Shown: positions 26,435 to 35,739, counted from the stretch's first letter. The stretch: 64,000 nt of DNA from Anaerolineaceae bacterium UBA6133 (GCA_002435825.1 DIVL01000024.1:1-64000); one strand, 5' to 3'. A program made the numbers and translations. The notes: generated from the sequence alone by a model not told the origin.

Positions 26435-27739
26435 ATGAAAGTTTTTCTCAACATGGTCGGTTGCCGCCTGAACCAGGCGGAAATAGAACAGCTTGCGCTT
26501 TCATTGACTGAAGCTGGCGTTGAGGTTGTTTCGAACCCTGAAGAAGCAGACGAGATAGTTATCAATACCTGCTGTGTGACAGCCAAGGCTTCGGCTGATT
26601 CGCGAAAAATGCTCAGGCATCATAAAGCTCATTATCCCAATGCCCACGTGATTGGGACGGGCTGTTGGGTTAGCATCAGCCAGGAAAATCCTGCTGAGCA
26701 AACGCAAATCCTGGACCAGGGATACGATAATCCTGAAAAAGAGCAGATCCTGGTGGACTTGTTGGAAAAGTCAGCCCCGGATCGATTCGGGCTTGGGCAA
26801 TATCGACCTGACCTTGGAGCCCGAAACAGAACGCGGGGATTTGTGAAGGTGCAGGATGGGTGTGACAACCGCTGCGCCTACTGTTTGACCCAGGTTGCAA
26901 GGGGTCGCTCGGTGAGCACTGACCCGAAAAGCGTAGTTGTTTATGCTTTAAAGCTGCAAAAGCTGGGAGTTAAGGAAATTGTTCTGACAGGTGTACAGCT
27001 TGGTTCCTGGGGCAAAGATTTACTGCCCAGGCATACACTGGCAGATCTGGTACAGATTCTGCTGGATCAAACTGGAATTGAACGCATCCGCCTTTCATCG
27101 ATTGAACCCTGGGATGTCAGTCCTGAATTGATCAATCTGTTTAGAAATTTACGGCTGTGTCCGCATATGCACATACCCTTGCAGTCTGGTTCAGACGACA
27201 TCCTGCGGAAAATGAACCGACCCATGAATACGGCAAGGTTCCGCAGTGTGCTTGATTCAGTCCGGGAGGTAAAACCCGATTTTGCTGTAACAACGGATAT
27301 CATTTGCGGCTTTCCTGGGGAGACCATGGAATTGTTCCAGCAGTCGCTTGAGTTTATCGGGGAGTGCCAGTTCAGCGGGGGGCATGTTTTTCCTTATTCG
27401 GCATTACATAGAACGGCTGCTTACGAAATGGACGGGCAAGTGCAGCATTCCATTCGCAAAGAACGCACAGCCATCGTGCGCCAGGTTCTTGACCAGGCTG
27501 AGAGTGAATTTGTTACGCAGAGATTAGGACAAGACACAAAAGTATTGTTTGAGAGTCAAGGGAATCTCCAGGGTGAAAGGGTTTGGCAGGGTTGGAGTGA
27601 AGATTTCCTGAAAGTACATGCTCGATCAAGGGAAAACCTTCACAATCAAATCCTGAGTGTAAGGCTTGATGAGTTGCTTTCAAGCGGCCAAATCGTTGGG
27701 CACGTATTGAACCAAAACAATGAAGATGGGAACAATTGA
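26435..27739 (+). CDS. mtaB: tRNA t6A37 methylthiotransferase MtaB
   Basis: MtaB adds a methylthio group to N6-threonylcarbamoyladenosine at position 37 of ANN-decoding tRNAs. The N-terminal UPF0004 domain has cysteines in MVGCRLN, INTCCVT and GTGCWV. The radical SAM motif is C-x3-C-x2-C in QDGCDNRCAYC, and the rest of the radical SAM barrel and a C-terminal TRAM-like region complete 434 residues. The start ATG is contiguous with the stop of the lipoprotein gene and has no ribosome binding site of its own. Confidence 0.94.
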   Translation: MKVFLNMVGCRLNQAEIEQLALSLTEAGVEVVSNPEEADEIVINTCCVTAKASADSRKMLRHHKAHYPNAHVIGTGCWVSISQENPAEQTQILDQGYDNPEKEQILVDLLEKSAPDRFGLGQYRPDLGARNRTRGFVKVQDGCDNRCAYCLTQVARGRSVSTDPKSVVVYALKLQKLGVKEIVLTGVQLGSWGKDLLPRHTLADLVQILLDQTGIERIRLSSIEPWDVSPELINLFRNLRLCPHMHIPLQSGSDDILRKMNRPMNTARFRSVLDSVREVKPDFAVTTDIICGFPGETMELFQQSLEFIGECQFSGGHVFPYSALHRTAAYEMDGQVQHSIRKERTAIVRQVLDQAESEFVTQRLGQDTKVLFESQGNLQGERVWQGWSEDFLKVHARSRENLHNQILSVRLDELLSSGQIVGHVLNQNNEDGNN

Positions 27740-27758
27740 GTTGACTGCTTATTGTTAC

Positions 27759-27786
27759 TTGACGGTTGGACCGATTGAGGTAGAAT
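27759..27786 (+). promoter_or_regulatory. promoter of rpmH operon
   Basis: TTGACG at 27759-27764 and TAGAAT at 27781-27786 are 16 bases apart. This is one of the few promoters here with a good -35 box, as expected for ribosomal and RNase P genes. Confidence 0.7.
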
Positions 27787-27830
27787 TATTAGGTTACATC
27801 ATTGACTAAAACTACTGCTAAAAACATCTG

Positions 27831-27855
27831 TTAGTGCCTGTGCAATCAGCACTAA
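27831..27855 (+). promoter_or_regulatory. hairpin in the rpmH leader
   Basis: TTAGTGC (27831-27837) pairs with GCACTAA (27849-27855) around an 11-base loop, 22 bases before the rpmH start. It could affect translation or stability of the leader; no known leader family is recognised. Confidence 0.45.
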
Positions 27856-27877
27856 TGGATTTCTGAAAGGAATTGCG

Positions 27878-28051
27878 ATGTCTACAAAGAGAACTTATCA
27901 ACCAAAAATTCGCCGTCGTGTGCGAGTTCATGGATTTCGTGCCCGTATGTCCACGAGTGACGGTCGGGAAGTTTTGAAGCGCCGCCGCCTGCGTGGCCGC
28001 CATAAGCTCACCACCAAGTCCAACAATCACGTCAAGCGCGTTCGCTGGTAA
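27878..28051 (+). CDS. rpmH: 50S ribosomal protein L34
   Basis: The frame encodes 57 residues beginning [10 protein letters not shown] and rich in Arg and Lys, with [11 protein letters not shown] and [13 protein letters not shown] as in bacterial L34. It is slightly longer than the usual 44-47 residues, owing to an insertion after the first block and to the C-terminal extension [21 protein letters not shown] precedes the ATG. It starts the classic cluster rpmH-rnpA-yidD-yidC-jag. Confidence 0.95.
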   Translation: MSTKRTYQPKIRRRVRVHGFRARMSTSDGREVLKRRRLRGRHKLTTKSNNHVKRVRW

Positions 28052-28062
28052 ACCGTAGCGGG

Positions 28063-28431
28063 ATGGAAGTCAGGTCGATCACCGGGCTTTCGATCACACA
28101 CCTCAAAGACCCCAGGGCAATCCAAAAGGTCAAACAAGAGGGAGAATCAGTAGCAAATTCGCTGGCAATTCTTGTGACGAAATCCAACGACTTCCAGATC
28201 ATTCGGTATGCGGTGATTGCAAGCCGGACAGTGGGAGGGGCGGTGCAGCGCAACCGATGCAGACGTCGTTTGCGCGCCAGAGCAGTTGAGAACCTGAAAC
28301 GACTCGAAGTAGGCATGGATTGTGTGTTGATTGCCAGAAAAAAGCTTCTTTACGCTGAACCGCGGAAAGTGGATACCGCGGTTCAGGATTTGTTTAACCG
28401 AATGAGTAATCGGACGAGTAAGAATGGATGA
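28063..28431 (+). CDS. rnpA: ribonuclease P protein component
   Basis: RnpA is the protein subunit of RNase P, which matures tRNA 5' ends. The RNR motif is present as [12 protein letters not shown] (about residues 63-74), followed by the D-x-V-L-I-A segment DCVLIARK. The length of 122 residues is normal. It lies 11 bases after rpmH and overlaps yidD by 8 bases. The RNA component is not in this window. Confidence 0.94.
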   Translation: MEVRSITGLSITHLKDPRAIQKVKQEGESVANSLAILVTKSNDFQIIRYAVIASRTVGGAVQRNRCRRRLRARAVENLKRLEVGMDCVLIARKKLLYAEPRKVDTAVQDLFNRMSNRTSKNG

Positions 28432-28723
28432 GAACAAACTGTCAAATGGAGATGATTGTCAGACCTGCGATCCGGAATTATCGGATCTGCCAAAAGCGCT
28501 GAGCAATCTGCCGCGCCTGCTTATCTTAATTCTGATCAAGGCGTATCAAAAGACTCTCTCAAAAACATTGCCGCCGAATACCTGTCGGTTTTATCCAACC
28601 TGTTCGCATTACACCTACCAGGCAGTATACAAGTACGGCGCACTGAAAGGTGGATGGATGGGTGTAAAACGAGTAGCACGCTGTAATCCATTCAATCAAG
28701 GCGGATTTGATCCAGTACCTTAG
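28424..28723 (+). CDS. yidD: membrane protein insertion efficiency factor YidD
   Basis: YidD aids YidC in membrane insertion. The 99-residue protein has the family core [28 protein letters not shown], with its three conserved cysteines (CRFYPTC and RCNPF), and ends in GGFDPVP. About 25 acidic N-terminal residues precede the amphipathic helix, longer than usual. It overlaps rnpA by 8 bases. Confidence 0.94.
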   Translation: MDENKLSNGDDCQTCDPELSDLPKALSNLPRLLILILIKAYQKTLSKTLPPNTCRFYPTCSHYTYQAVYKYGALKGGWMGVKRVARCNPFNQGGFDPVP

Positions 28724-28730
28724 GAGATTT

Positions 28731-29813
28731 ATGAACAAAAAATCATTACGTTCTTTGTTGATTGTCCTTCTGGCGGGTTTAATGCTCGCTGGTTGTGCAA
28801 CGGGCCCACGGGCAGAAAGCACTCCGGGCATCAGCGCTGGAGAGAACCAAATTTTCGTATCCTATATGACTTACGTTTATCAAGTTGATCCTGCGAGTGG
28901 AATGGCAACCTGGCGCTATCCAGAGAAATCCAACATCAAGCAGGTTTTTTACGCTCCTGCCTTGATCGATGGTGAGTCAATCTATGTTGGTGACTTTGCC
29001 AATGATTTCCTCAAGATCAACATCTCTGGTACGCCAAGGATCGACTGGACATTCACCGAAGCCAAGGGCTGGTACCAGGGTAAAGCAACGAAAGATGGTG
29101 ATCTGATCATTGTTCCAAATTCTGATCGCAACGTTTATGCGATTGATGAAAACGGTAACCTGATCTGGACTCATCGCGGCGATTTTGCTTATATCTCCGA
29201 ACCGTTGGTTGTTGATGAGATGGTGATCGTCAGTTCACAGGACCACAAAGTCGTTTTCCTCAACAAAAAAGACGGTACGACTATTCGCGAGGTGGATTTG
29301 GGCGGCGCTGTGATCGCTCCTCCGGTCTACGACCCTCAGACAGATTCAATCTTCTGTGGCTCTCTTGCGAACGAGTTCGTGAGAATTGACCGGCAGAGTG
29401 GTGAAATCGTCTGGCGTTATGACGACAATGGAACCTTGGGAAGTGTTTGGGCAGAACCGATCATGGTGGAAGGTCAGCTCATTTTTAACGACAAAACCGG
29501 CAAAATCATCTCCCTTTCTCCTGAAACTGGTTTGGAAAACTGGCAATTGAATGCTGGCGGATCCATGCCGGCAGGACTTGCCCTGATCGAAGGCAAGGGA
29601 TTTGTGGTAGCACTGGAAGACGGAACAGTAACCCTTTATGGTCTGAACCAACAAGCCATCTGGTCCCGCATTGTCAGCGGGAGTGTATACAACACACCCG
29701 TTGTGACCGATTCCATGGTTCTTGTTGGTGCCATCAAGGGGGAAAAGAACAAGCTGGTATATGCATTTGATTTTCAAGGTCAGCCTGTCTGGACCTTCAT
29801 TCCTGAGAAATAG
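28731..29813 (+). CDS. PQQ-like beta-propeller lipoprotein (BamB-like)
   Basis: A lipoprotein signal ends in LAGCATG (cysteine near residue 22). The mature 330 residues are a series of PQQ or BamB-type propeller blades with the A-x-D-x-x-x-G-x-x-W pattern (VDPASGMATWRYP, IDENGNLIWTHR, IDRQSGEIVWRY). ATG 28731 is chosen because TTAGGAGAT precedes it; the upstream ATT/ATG lies in yidD. BamB serves outer-membrane protein assembly in diderms, but this lineage lacks the usual Bam complex, so the role is unclear. Its place between yidD and yidC suggests a link to membrane insertion on the outer face. Confidence 0.85.
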   Translation: MNKKSLRSLLIVLLAGLMLAGCATGPRAESTPGISAGENQIFVSYMTYVYQVDPASGMATWRYPEKSNIKQVFYAPALIDGESIYVGDFANDFLKINISGTPRIDWTFTEAKGWYQGKATKDGDLIIVPNSDRNVYAIDENGNLIWTHRGDFAYISEPLVVDEMVIVSSQDHKVVFLNKKDGTTIREVDLGGAVIAPPVYDPQTDSIFCGSLANEFVRIDRQSGEIVWRYDDNGTLGSVWAEPIMVEGQLIFNDKTGKIISLSPETGLENWQLNAGGSMPAGLALIEGKGFVVALEDGTVTLYGLNQQAIWSRIVSGSVYNTPVVTDSMVLVGAIKGEKNKLVYAFDFQGQPVWTFIPEK

Positions 29814-29824
29814 AGAGGTCGACT

Positions 29825-30718
29825 ATGTGGGATACCCTGATTGTCCAACCCTTTACCAATGTATTATTGATGATCACGATGCTGGTCAACAATTTTGGCG
29901 TCGCAATCATCCTGTTTACCATTCTGATCAAACTGGTCACTTACCCGCTGACTGCCAAGCAGATGAAGTCCTCGCAAGCTATGCAGGAATTGGAGAAAAA
30001 TCCGCGCTATCTGAAAATGCAAGAGAAATACAAAGATAACAAGGAAAAATTGGCAGAAGAGAAGATGAAGCTTTACAAAGAGCTTGGTGTCAGTCCGTTT
30101 AGCTCTTGTCTCCCGATGCTGATTCAACTTCCGATCATCTTTGGTCTTTATCAGAGCATTATGCGGGCGATGGCCAGCACACCACTTGAATTGATCAAGT
30201 TGGAACGGATAGTCTACCCGTTCCTTGATTCCACTAAGATATTGCCGATTCAGAACCGTTTCCTGTGGATGGATCTTGGTCAACCGGAACGCCTGATGAT
30301 TGCTGGAATTGGTATTCCAGTGCTCACGATCCTGGTGGTTTTGTCAACAGTTGTCCAAACCAGAGTGATGCAGCCGCCCACAGAACCAGGCAGCGACCAA
30401 GCTGCAGCCATGACAAATAGTATGAACATGATGATGCCCATCATGATGGGCATCATTTCTTACCAATTCTCAGCGGGTCTGGCTCTGTATTTTTTGGTTA
30501 GCAATCTGACAACCGTTGCCCAATATGGAGCGATGGGAAAAACAGATTGGTCCAGGATTTTCCCCTGGATCAAAACAAAACCTAAGCCGAGCAAACCAGT
30601 CATAGTCATTCCTGATCTTCCAGACGAGGAAGAAGAAGAACCTGTTATTGTTGAAAAAGTCAGCAAACCTTCAGCCCGCGCGTCTGTGAAACGCCAGCGC
30701 CCGAAGATGAAGAAATAA
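29825..30718 (+). CDS. yidC: membrane protein insertase YidC/Oxa1
   Basis: YidC inserts and folds membrane proteins, alone or with SecYEG. The 297-residue protein is the short Gram-positive/Oxa1-like form without the periplasmic P1 domain. It has about five transmembrane segments, a positive cytosolic loop (LTAKQMKSSQAMQELE), the SPFSSCLPMLIQLPI helix and a charged C-terminal tail ending KRQRPKMKK that can contact ribosomes. GAGAGGT precedes the ATG. There is no lipobox near the start. Confidence 0.94.
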   Translation: MWDTLIVQPFTNVLLMITMLVNNFGVAIILFTILIKLVTYPLTAKQMKSSQAMQELEKNPRYLKMQEKYKDNKEKLAEEKMKLYKELGVSPFSSCLPMLIQLPIIFGLYQSIMRAMASTPLELIKLERIVYPFLDSTKILPIQNRFLWMDLGQPERLMIAGIGIPVLTILVVLSTVVQTRVMQPPTEPGSDQAAAMTNSMNMMMPIMMGIISYQFSAGLALYFLVSNLTTVAQYGAMGKTDWSRIFPWIKTKPKPSKPVIVIPDLPDEEEEEPVIVEKVSKPSARASVKRQRPKMKK

Positions 30719-30744
30719 GTGAAATTGAAAGTTGAGTGTGTCTG

Positions 30745-31533
30745 ATGACGAAGAACAAAACCACTCTTGAGGTAATTGCTCCGACGGTCGAAGAAGCCAT
30801 TGAGAAGGGTCTGGAGCAATTGGGGGTCGAACGAAAGGATGTGGAGGTTGAAATATTGGATGAAGGAAAACGGAATCTGTTCCGCTTTGCCTCCAAACAA
30901 GCCCGCATCAAACTGACCATTCTGAACAGCAGCGAAGATTCAGCTAAAGTTGCGCAAACAGAAGATGAGCTTCCGACCCTGGAAGACGAAGAAGAGCTCA
31001 ATTTTGAGGAGATGTTTGAGGCGGAAATAAACTCAAACATTGGCGAGCCAATAGACCTGGCATTGACAGACATTGAAACAGTGGTCAAAGACACCGTGTC
31101 TGAACTGCTGCAAAAGATGGATGTACAAGCTGGTGTTACTGTTGAGAAGGTTTTCCAGGAAGACGAAGACAGGGAAATCGTTTACGTCAACATTGAAGGT
31201 TCGGACCTGAGCTTTCTGATTGGGCGTCGAGCTGAAACCCTGAACGCTTTACAGTACATTACCAGCCTTATGGTAAACAAAAAACTTAACCAATGGATTC
31301 CACTGCAGTTGGATATCCAAAACTTCCGTCACCGACGGGAAATTGAACTGCAGAAGCTTGCACGCAGGATGGCTGACCAGGTAATCTCGACCGGACGCAG
31401 GCAATGCCTTGAACCGATGCCGGCAAATGAGCGCAGGATCGTACACATCGAACTGCGGAAAAATGACCTGGTGTACACAGAATCAATAGGCGAGGAACCA
31501 TATCGCAAGATTTGTGTCTATCCAGCAGAATAA
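30745..31533 (+). CDS. jag: Jag/KhpB RNA-binding protein (SpoIIIJ-associated)
   Basis: KhpB-type proteins bind RNA and affect cell division and translation. Domains are Jag-N (residues 1-50, TPTVEEAIEKGLEQLGV-like), an acidic linker (about 60-105), a KH domain (about 110-195, GSDLSFLIGRRAETLNALQYI) and an R3H domain (about 195-262, RREIELQKLARRMADQ, with the R-x3-H-like ERRIVHIEL). I take ATG 30745 over the in-frame GTG 30736 because it gives the standard N-terminus. It ends the rpmH-to-jag cluster and is followed by a nucleoside phosphorylase gene. Confidence 0.92.
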   Translation: MTKNKTTLEVIAPTVEEAIEKGLEQLGVERKDVEVEILDEGKRNLFRFASKQARIKLTILNSSEDSAKVAQTEDELPTLEDEEELNFEEMFEAEINSNIGEPIDLALTDIETVVKDTVSELLQKMDVQAGVTVEKVFQEDEDREIVYVNIEGSDLSFLIGRRAETLNALQYITSLMVNKKLNQWIPLQLDIQNFRHRREIELQKLARRMADQVISTGRRQCLEPMPANERRIVHIELRKNDLVYTESIGEEPYRKICVYPAE

Positions 31534-31544
31534 ATGATTGTGAA

Positions 31545-32858
31545 ATGCGCGCTTTGGATCTGATTGTAAAAAAACGGGATAAGCTAGCTCTTACAAAGTC
31601 TGAGATAGACTTTCTAATTGCCGGCTATGCCCATGATGAAGTACCTGATTATCAAATGTCAGCCTGGGCTATGGCAGTCCTGCTGAATGGGATGACTGAT
31701 CAGGAAATCACCGATCTAACCCTGGCAATGGCGCATTCGGGGGAAGTGCTGGACCTGAGCGAGATCGGTGAACTGGTAGTGGACAAACATTCTACTGGCG
31801 GTGTGGGGGATAAAACCACATTGAGTGTCGCCCCGATGGTTGCAGCCTGTGGGCTGCCGGTTGGCAAGATGTCTGGCAGGGGTTTGGGTTTCAGCGGTGG
31901 TACGATCGATAAACTCGAATCGATACCAGGTTTTACGAGCAATCTCTCTATGGAAGAATTCATCAGCCAGTTAAAACGGATTAGCATCGTTCTGACAGGA
32001 CAAAGCGCTGATCTGGCTCCGGCGGATGGGAAACTTTACTCCCTAAGGGATGTGACCGGGACCGTTCAATCAATTCCGCTGATTGCTTCCTCAGTAATGA
32101 GCAAAAAGATCGCTGGCGGCGCGGATGCGATTGTTTTGGACGTGAAAGTTGGCAAAGGCGCATTCATGCAAACGCTTGAAGATGCGCGCAAACTCGCAAA
32201 AGTAATGGTTTCGATTGGAAACCTGAGTGGTCGGCGGGTGATTGCGGTGCTTTCCCCGATGGATCAACCCCTGGGAGAAGCAGTAGGGAATGCCCTTGAA
32301 CTCAAAGAAGCGGTTGAGCTGCTGAGGGGAAATGCCCCTGAGGACTACCGCTACCACTGCATGCACCTGGCTGCTTACATGTTGATACTTGGCAAGAAGG
32401 CTGGATCCATGCAAGAAGCATTGGCGATGGCAGAAGCGACCATCGCTGACGGCAGCGCCATGACTAAGTTGGAAGAGTTAATTTCTGCCCAGGGCGGCGA
32501 TGTCGCTTACATCCGTGAGCTTGATCGCTTGCCGAAAGCCAAAATCCATCAAACCATAAGTGCCGACAAAAGCGGCTGGGTGAAGAATGTGGATGCAAAG
32601 GAAGTTGGGGAGAGCTCTGTGACCTTAGGGGCTGGTCGCTCAAAAAAGGATGACAAGATCGATTTCGGGGTTGGAATCCTGGTCAAAGTGAAAATTGGCG
32701 AATTAGTCGCTGAAAAACAGCCGCTTTTTGAGGTTCACGCCAACGATGAAGAGAAACTCTATCAGGTGTTGGAAAAATTGCGAGATGCGGTTGAGATAGT
32801 AGACGAACCGGTGGAAGCGCCCCCGTTTTTTTGGGACGTAATTGGTCTGAATGAATAA
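31545..32858 (+). CDS. pyrimidine-nucleoside (thymidine) phosphorylase
   Basis: The enzyme splits thymidine, deoxyuridine or uridine with phosphate, salvaging the base. Signatures are VDKHSTGGVGDKTTL (phosphate and base binding), MSGRGLGFSGGTIDKLE and KKIAGGADAIVLDVKVGKGAFM. The 437-residue length fits Pdp or DeoA. The start is ATG 31545 (MRALDLIVKKRDK), 11 bases after the jag stop, with no clear ribosome binding site, so it may be coupled to jag. A strong terminator follows. DeoA and Pdp cannot be told apart here. Confidence 0.92.
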   Translation: MRALDLIVKKRDKLALTKSEIDFLIAGYAHDEVPDYQMSAWAMAVLLNGMTDQEITDLTLAMAHSGEVLDLSEIGELVVDKHSTGGVGDKTTLSVAPMVAACGLPVGKMSGRGLGFSGGTIDKLESIPGFTSNLSMEEFISQLKRISIVLTGQSADLAPADGKLYSLRDVTGTVQSIPLIASSVMSKKIAGGADAIVLDVKVGKGAFMQTLEDARKLAKVMVSIGNLSGRRVIAVLSPMDQPLGEAVGNALELKEAVELLRGNAPEDYRYHCMHLAAYMLILGKKAGSMQEALAMAEATIADGSAMTKLEELISAQGGDVAYIRELDRLPKAKIHQTISADKSGWVKNVDAKEVGESSVTLGAGRSKKDDKIDFGVGILVKVKIGELVAEKQPLFEVHANDEEKLYQVLEKLRDAVEIVDEPVEAPPFFWDVIGLNE

Positions 32859-32861
32859 CAG

Positions 32862-32885
32862 AAACCCGGTTCGCCGGGTTTTTTA
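32862..32885 (+). terminator. rho-independent terminator after the nucleoside phosphorylase
   Basis: AACCCGG (32863-32869) and CCGGGTT (32874-32880) enclose a TTCG tetraloop and are followed by TTTT. It ends the rpmH-to-phosphorylase transcript just before typA. Confidence 0.92.
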
Positions 32886-32907
32886 TTTGGAAACTGGAGA
32901 ATAGTTA

Positions 32908-34761
32908 ATGCTGGCAGAACGTAGGAATATAAGGAATTTGGCGATCATTGCGCATGTGGATCACGGTAAGACAACCCTGATCGATTCCATGCTGAGACAG
33001 GCAAAAGTATTCCGTGAGAACCAAAAGGTTCAGGAGCGGATCATGGACTCCAACGATCTTGAAAGAGAACGAGGAATCACTATCCTGGCAAAGAACACGG
33101 CTATCACCCTGCCGGATCCCGAAACAGGGGATTTGATCAAAATCAATATCGTCGACACTCCAGGCCATGCTGATTTCGGCGGAGAAGTTGAACGGATCAT
33201 GAACATGGTGGATGGTGTGTTGCTGCTGGTGGATGCCGTTGAGGGTCCGAAGCCCCAAACAAGGTTTGTCCTAAAGCAAGCGATCGCAAAGAATCTGCCG
33301 ACTATCGTGGTGATCAACAAACTGGATCGGCGGGACGCGGACGCTGATCAGGCCTTGAATGCGACCTTTGATCTGTTTGTTGAGCTTGGAGCGAGCAGTG
33401 AGCTGCTTGAGTTTCCGATCATCTATGCTGATGGGCTCGCTGGATTGGCAGGAACTACAGAAAAGCTTGCAGAAAATCTTATTCCCTTGTTTGATAGCAT
33501 CTTACGCAACATACCCGGACCTTTGGCAGACGTTGAGGCACCTTTTCAGATGTTGGTTACCAACCTTGGTTACGACGAATACAGCGGTGTAACCGCGACT
33601 GGCAGGATCCACGCTGGAAGCATTAAAGCGGGTGGGCAAGTGATGCGCCTTAAGCTGGACGGTACTTCTGAGCGGATCCAAGCCAAGTATCTGTTTGTGT
33701 ACCAGGGATTATCCAAGGTCGCCATAGATACCGCTGAAGCTGGAGAGATTGTTACCATTGGTGGATTAAAGGACATCCAGATCGGAGAAACTCTGGCCGA
33801 TGTGGAAAATCCGATTGTCCTCCCCGCGATCAAGGTGCAGCAGCCTACAGTCCAAATGACAATTGGGGTAAACACTTCCCCTTTGAGTGGACGTGAAGGC
33901 AAGTGGGGTACCACCAGGAAGCTATGGGAGCGTTTGACTGAGGAACTGCGAACGAATATTGCTCTGCGAGTCGCTCAAACGGCTCAAAAGGATACTTTTT
34001 TGGTGTCAGGGCGGGGTGAGCTGCACCTTGGCATCCTGATTGAAACCATGAGGCGTGAGGGGTATGAATTTCAGGTTAGCCGACCCGAAGCGATCATTGT
34101 TGAGGACGAATCCGGGCGGAAGCTGGAACCTTTTGAAGAAGTACATATCGATGTTGACAACGATAGCGTCGGGATTGTGGTTGAAATGCTTGGTCAACGC
34201 AAGGGCAAGATGACCAATATGACCAACAATCCGGATGGCACGGTGCATCTGATCTATTCCATGCCAACTCGCGGTTTGTTGGGTTTTCGTTACAAATTCT
34301 TGAATGCAACCCGTGGCAGGGGTATTCTCAACAGCTTCTACGTAGGCGACCAGCCGCTGGAAGGATCTATCGAGAGCAGAACCTCCAGTTCGATTGTCGC
34401 CCGGGAGGATGGGGTATCCTCAACGTACGGATTAAAAAATGCTGAACCGCGAGGAATCCTGTTTATCGGTCCAGGAGTGGAAGTCTATGAAGGCATGATC
34501 ATCGGTGAGACTCCGCGGTCGCAAGATCTTTCAATCAACATTGCCAAGAAAAAGCATCTGACCAACATGCGTCAGTCTATCCGGGATCTGGACGAAAGGC
34601 TCAATCCTCCGCGAATGATGAGCCTGGATGAGATGATCGAATACCTGGGACCTGATGAACTGCTGGAAGTCACCCCCGAGAGCTTGCGGTTGAGGAAGCG
34701 CATTTTAAACACCCATGATCGCTTAAGGGATGAAAAGAACGCGGAAGACGAAGAGGATTAA
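32908..34761 (+). CDS. typA: ribosome-associated GTPase TypA/BipA
   Basis: TypA is an EF-G-like GTPase that aids ribosome assembly and stress growth. The 617-residue product has G1 AHVDHGKTT, G2/G3 RGITILAKNT and DTPGHADFGGEVER, G4 NKLD, then EF-G-like beta-barrel and alpha-beta domains and the TypA-specific C-terminus (SLDEMIEYLGPDELLEVTPE). GGAG lies upstream of the ATG. It is isolated between a terminator and a converging gene. Confidence 0.95.
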   Translation: MLAERRNIRNLAIIAHVDHGKTTLIDSMLRQAKVFRENQKVQERIMDSNDLERERGITILAKNTAITLPDPETGDLIKINIVDTPGHADFGGEVERIMNMVDGVLLLVDAVEGPKPQTRFVLKQAIAKNLPTIVVINKLDRRDADADQALNATFDLFVELGASSELLEFPIIYADGLAGLAGTTEKLAENLIPLFDSILRNIPGPLADVEAPFQMLVTNLGYDEYSGVTATGRIHAGSIKAGGQVMRLKLDGTSERIQAKYLFVYQGLSKVAIDTAEAGEIVTIGGLKDIQIGETLADVENPIVLPAIKVQQPTVQMTIGVNTSPLSGREGKWGTTRKLWERLTEELRTNIALRVAQTAQKDTFLVSGRGELHLGILIETMRREGYEFQVSRPEAIIVEDESGRKLEPFEEVHIDVDNDSVGIVVEMLGQRKGKMTNMTNNPDGTVHLIYSMPTRGLLGFRYKFLNATRGRGILNSFYVGDQPLEGSIESRTSSSIVAREDGVSSTYGLKNAEPRGILFIGPGVEVYEGMIIGETPRSQDLSINIAKKKHLTNMRQSIRDLDERLNPPRMMSLDEMIEYLGPDELLEVTPESLRLRKRILNTHDRLRDEKNAEDEED

Positions 34762-34779
34762 ATATTACGCTGATTAATA

Positions 34780-35652
34780 TTAAGACTTTGCGCGTAGTAT
34801 AAAACGTTGTGAAGGCAATCCTGCAACCTGTGTTTGAATAGAGAAGAGCGCTCCCGCATAAGGTTGAGCGTTTTTCTCTATTTCAGTCAGGTTAACAGAG
34901 GCGCTGGTGATATAGAGCGTACGGAGATCAATGCCGCCAAAGGCGACTGATGTGGGGCGGCTGACAGGCACAAGGATCTGCGCCAGTTCTGCGCCTTCGG
35001 GTGAGAGTTGAACAACCCGCCCGCCACCCCAGAGGGCAACCCAAAGATTGCCCTGCGAATCGATGGTAAGCCCATCCGGCGTCCCTTCGGGAGGAGTGTA
35101 GAAGATTTCTTTGTTGGTCAGTTCTTTACCCCGCAACGTGTAACGGTAGATAGAATGCTCACGAGAATCAGTGTGGAAGAAGTACTTTCCGTCCGAACTC
35201 CAACCAATGCCATTAGAGGTCGTAAGATCCTCTAAGAGGATGCTGTATGTCAGATCGTGCGAAAGGCGATAAAGTTTTGAGGTACCGCTCGGACCCTTTG
35301 AGCCTGCCCAAAACTCACCATCTGGCGAGACCTTGCCATCGTTGAACATTGAACCAGTGCCTTGAGGGATCACATCAAGGAAATTGGCTGGTGGAGGATC
35401 TCCAACCCGATAGAAGGCAAATCCAAGCTCAGTCCCAAGCAGCAGGCGATCAGTTTCTGTAAGAGCGATACAGCCAAGTTTTTGACCAATCTGGTGGATT
35501 TTCAATTCAAGCTTCGCTGGTTGATATTCATGGAGCAATCCCAGGTCGATGTCGATCCAGAAGAGCGTTTGGTGAGCGGGATCCCAAAGCGGGCTTTCTC
35601 CCAGTACGTTCGCGCAATTGATCAGGGGTTTTTCAAGAGTAAGGGTCAGCAT
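34780..35652 (-). CDS. SMP-30/gluconolactonase family protein
   Basis: This beta-propeller family hydrolyses lactones such as gluconolactone. The 290-residue product has GESPLWDPAHQTLFWIDI at the start (metal-binding Glu), NDGKVSPDGEFWAGS, TSNGIGWS and GTPDGLTIDSQGNLWVA with the other ligands. The substrate is uncertain. TGGTAAAAT ends 6 bases before ATG 35652 with no Shine-Dalgarno, predicting a leaderless mRNA. It converges on typA with 18 bases between and no terminator. Confidence 0.88.
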   Translation of the reverse strand: MLTLTLEKPLINCANVLGESPLWDPAHQTLFWIDIDLGLLHEYQPAKLELKIHQIGQKLGCIALTETDRLLLGTELGFAFYRVGDPPPANFLDVIPQGTGSMFNDGKVSPDGEFWAGSKGPSGTSKLYRLSHDLTYSILLEDLTTSNGIGWSSDGKYFFHTDSREHSIYRYTLRGKELTNKEIFYTPPEGTPDGLTIDSQGNLWVALWGGGRVVQLSPEGAELAQILVPVSRPTSVAFGGIDLRTLYITSASVNLTEIEKNAQPYAGALFSIQTQVAGLPSQRFILRAKS

Positions 35653-35658
35653 GCTGGG

Positions 35659-35667
35659 ATTTTACCA
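35659..35667 (-). promoter_or_regulatory. extended -10 box directly upstream of the SMP-30 gene
   Basis: Minus-strand TGGTAAAAT ends 6 bases before ATG 35652, so the predicted transcript begins at the start codon. Confidence 0.6.
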
Positions 35668-35701
35668 GCAAAAGTGGGGATTTGTCATTCCCTGTTGGCA
35701 G

Positions 35702-35710
35702 TGTTAAAAT
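35702..35710 (+). promoter_or_regulatory. extended -10 promoter of the Wzz/Wzy-like pair
   Basis: TGTTAAAAT lies about 30 bases before ATG 35740, with GGAGAG as ribosome binding site between them. Confidence 0.6.
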
Positions 35711-35739
35711 ACCAAAAAACTCATTAGTGTTGGAGAGCG

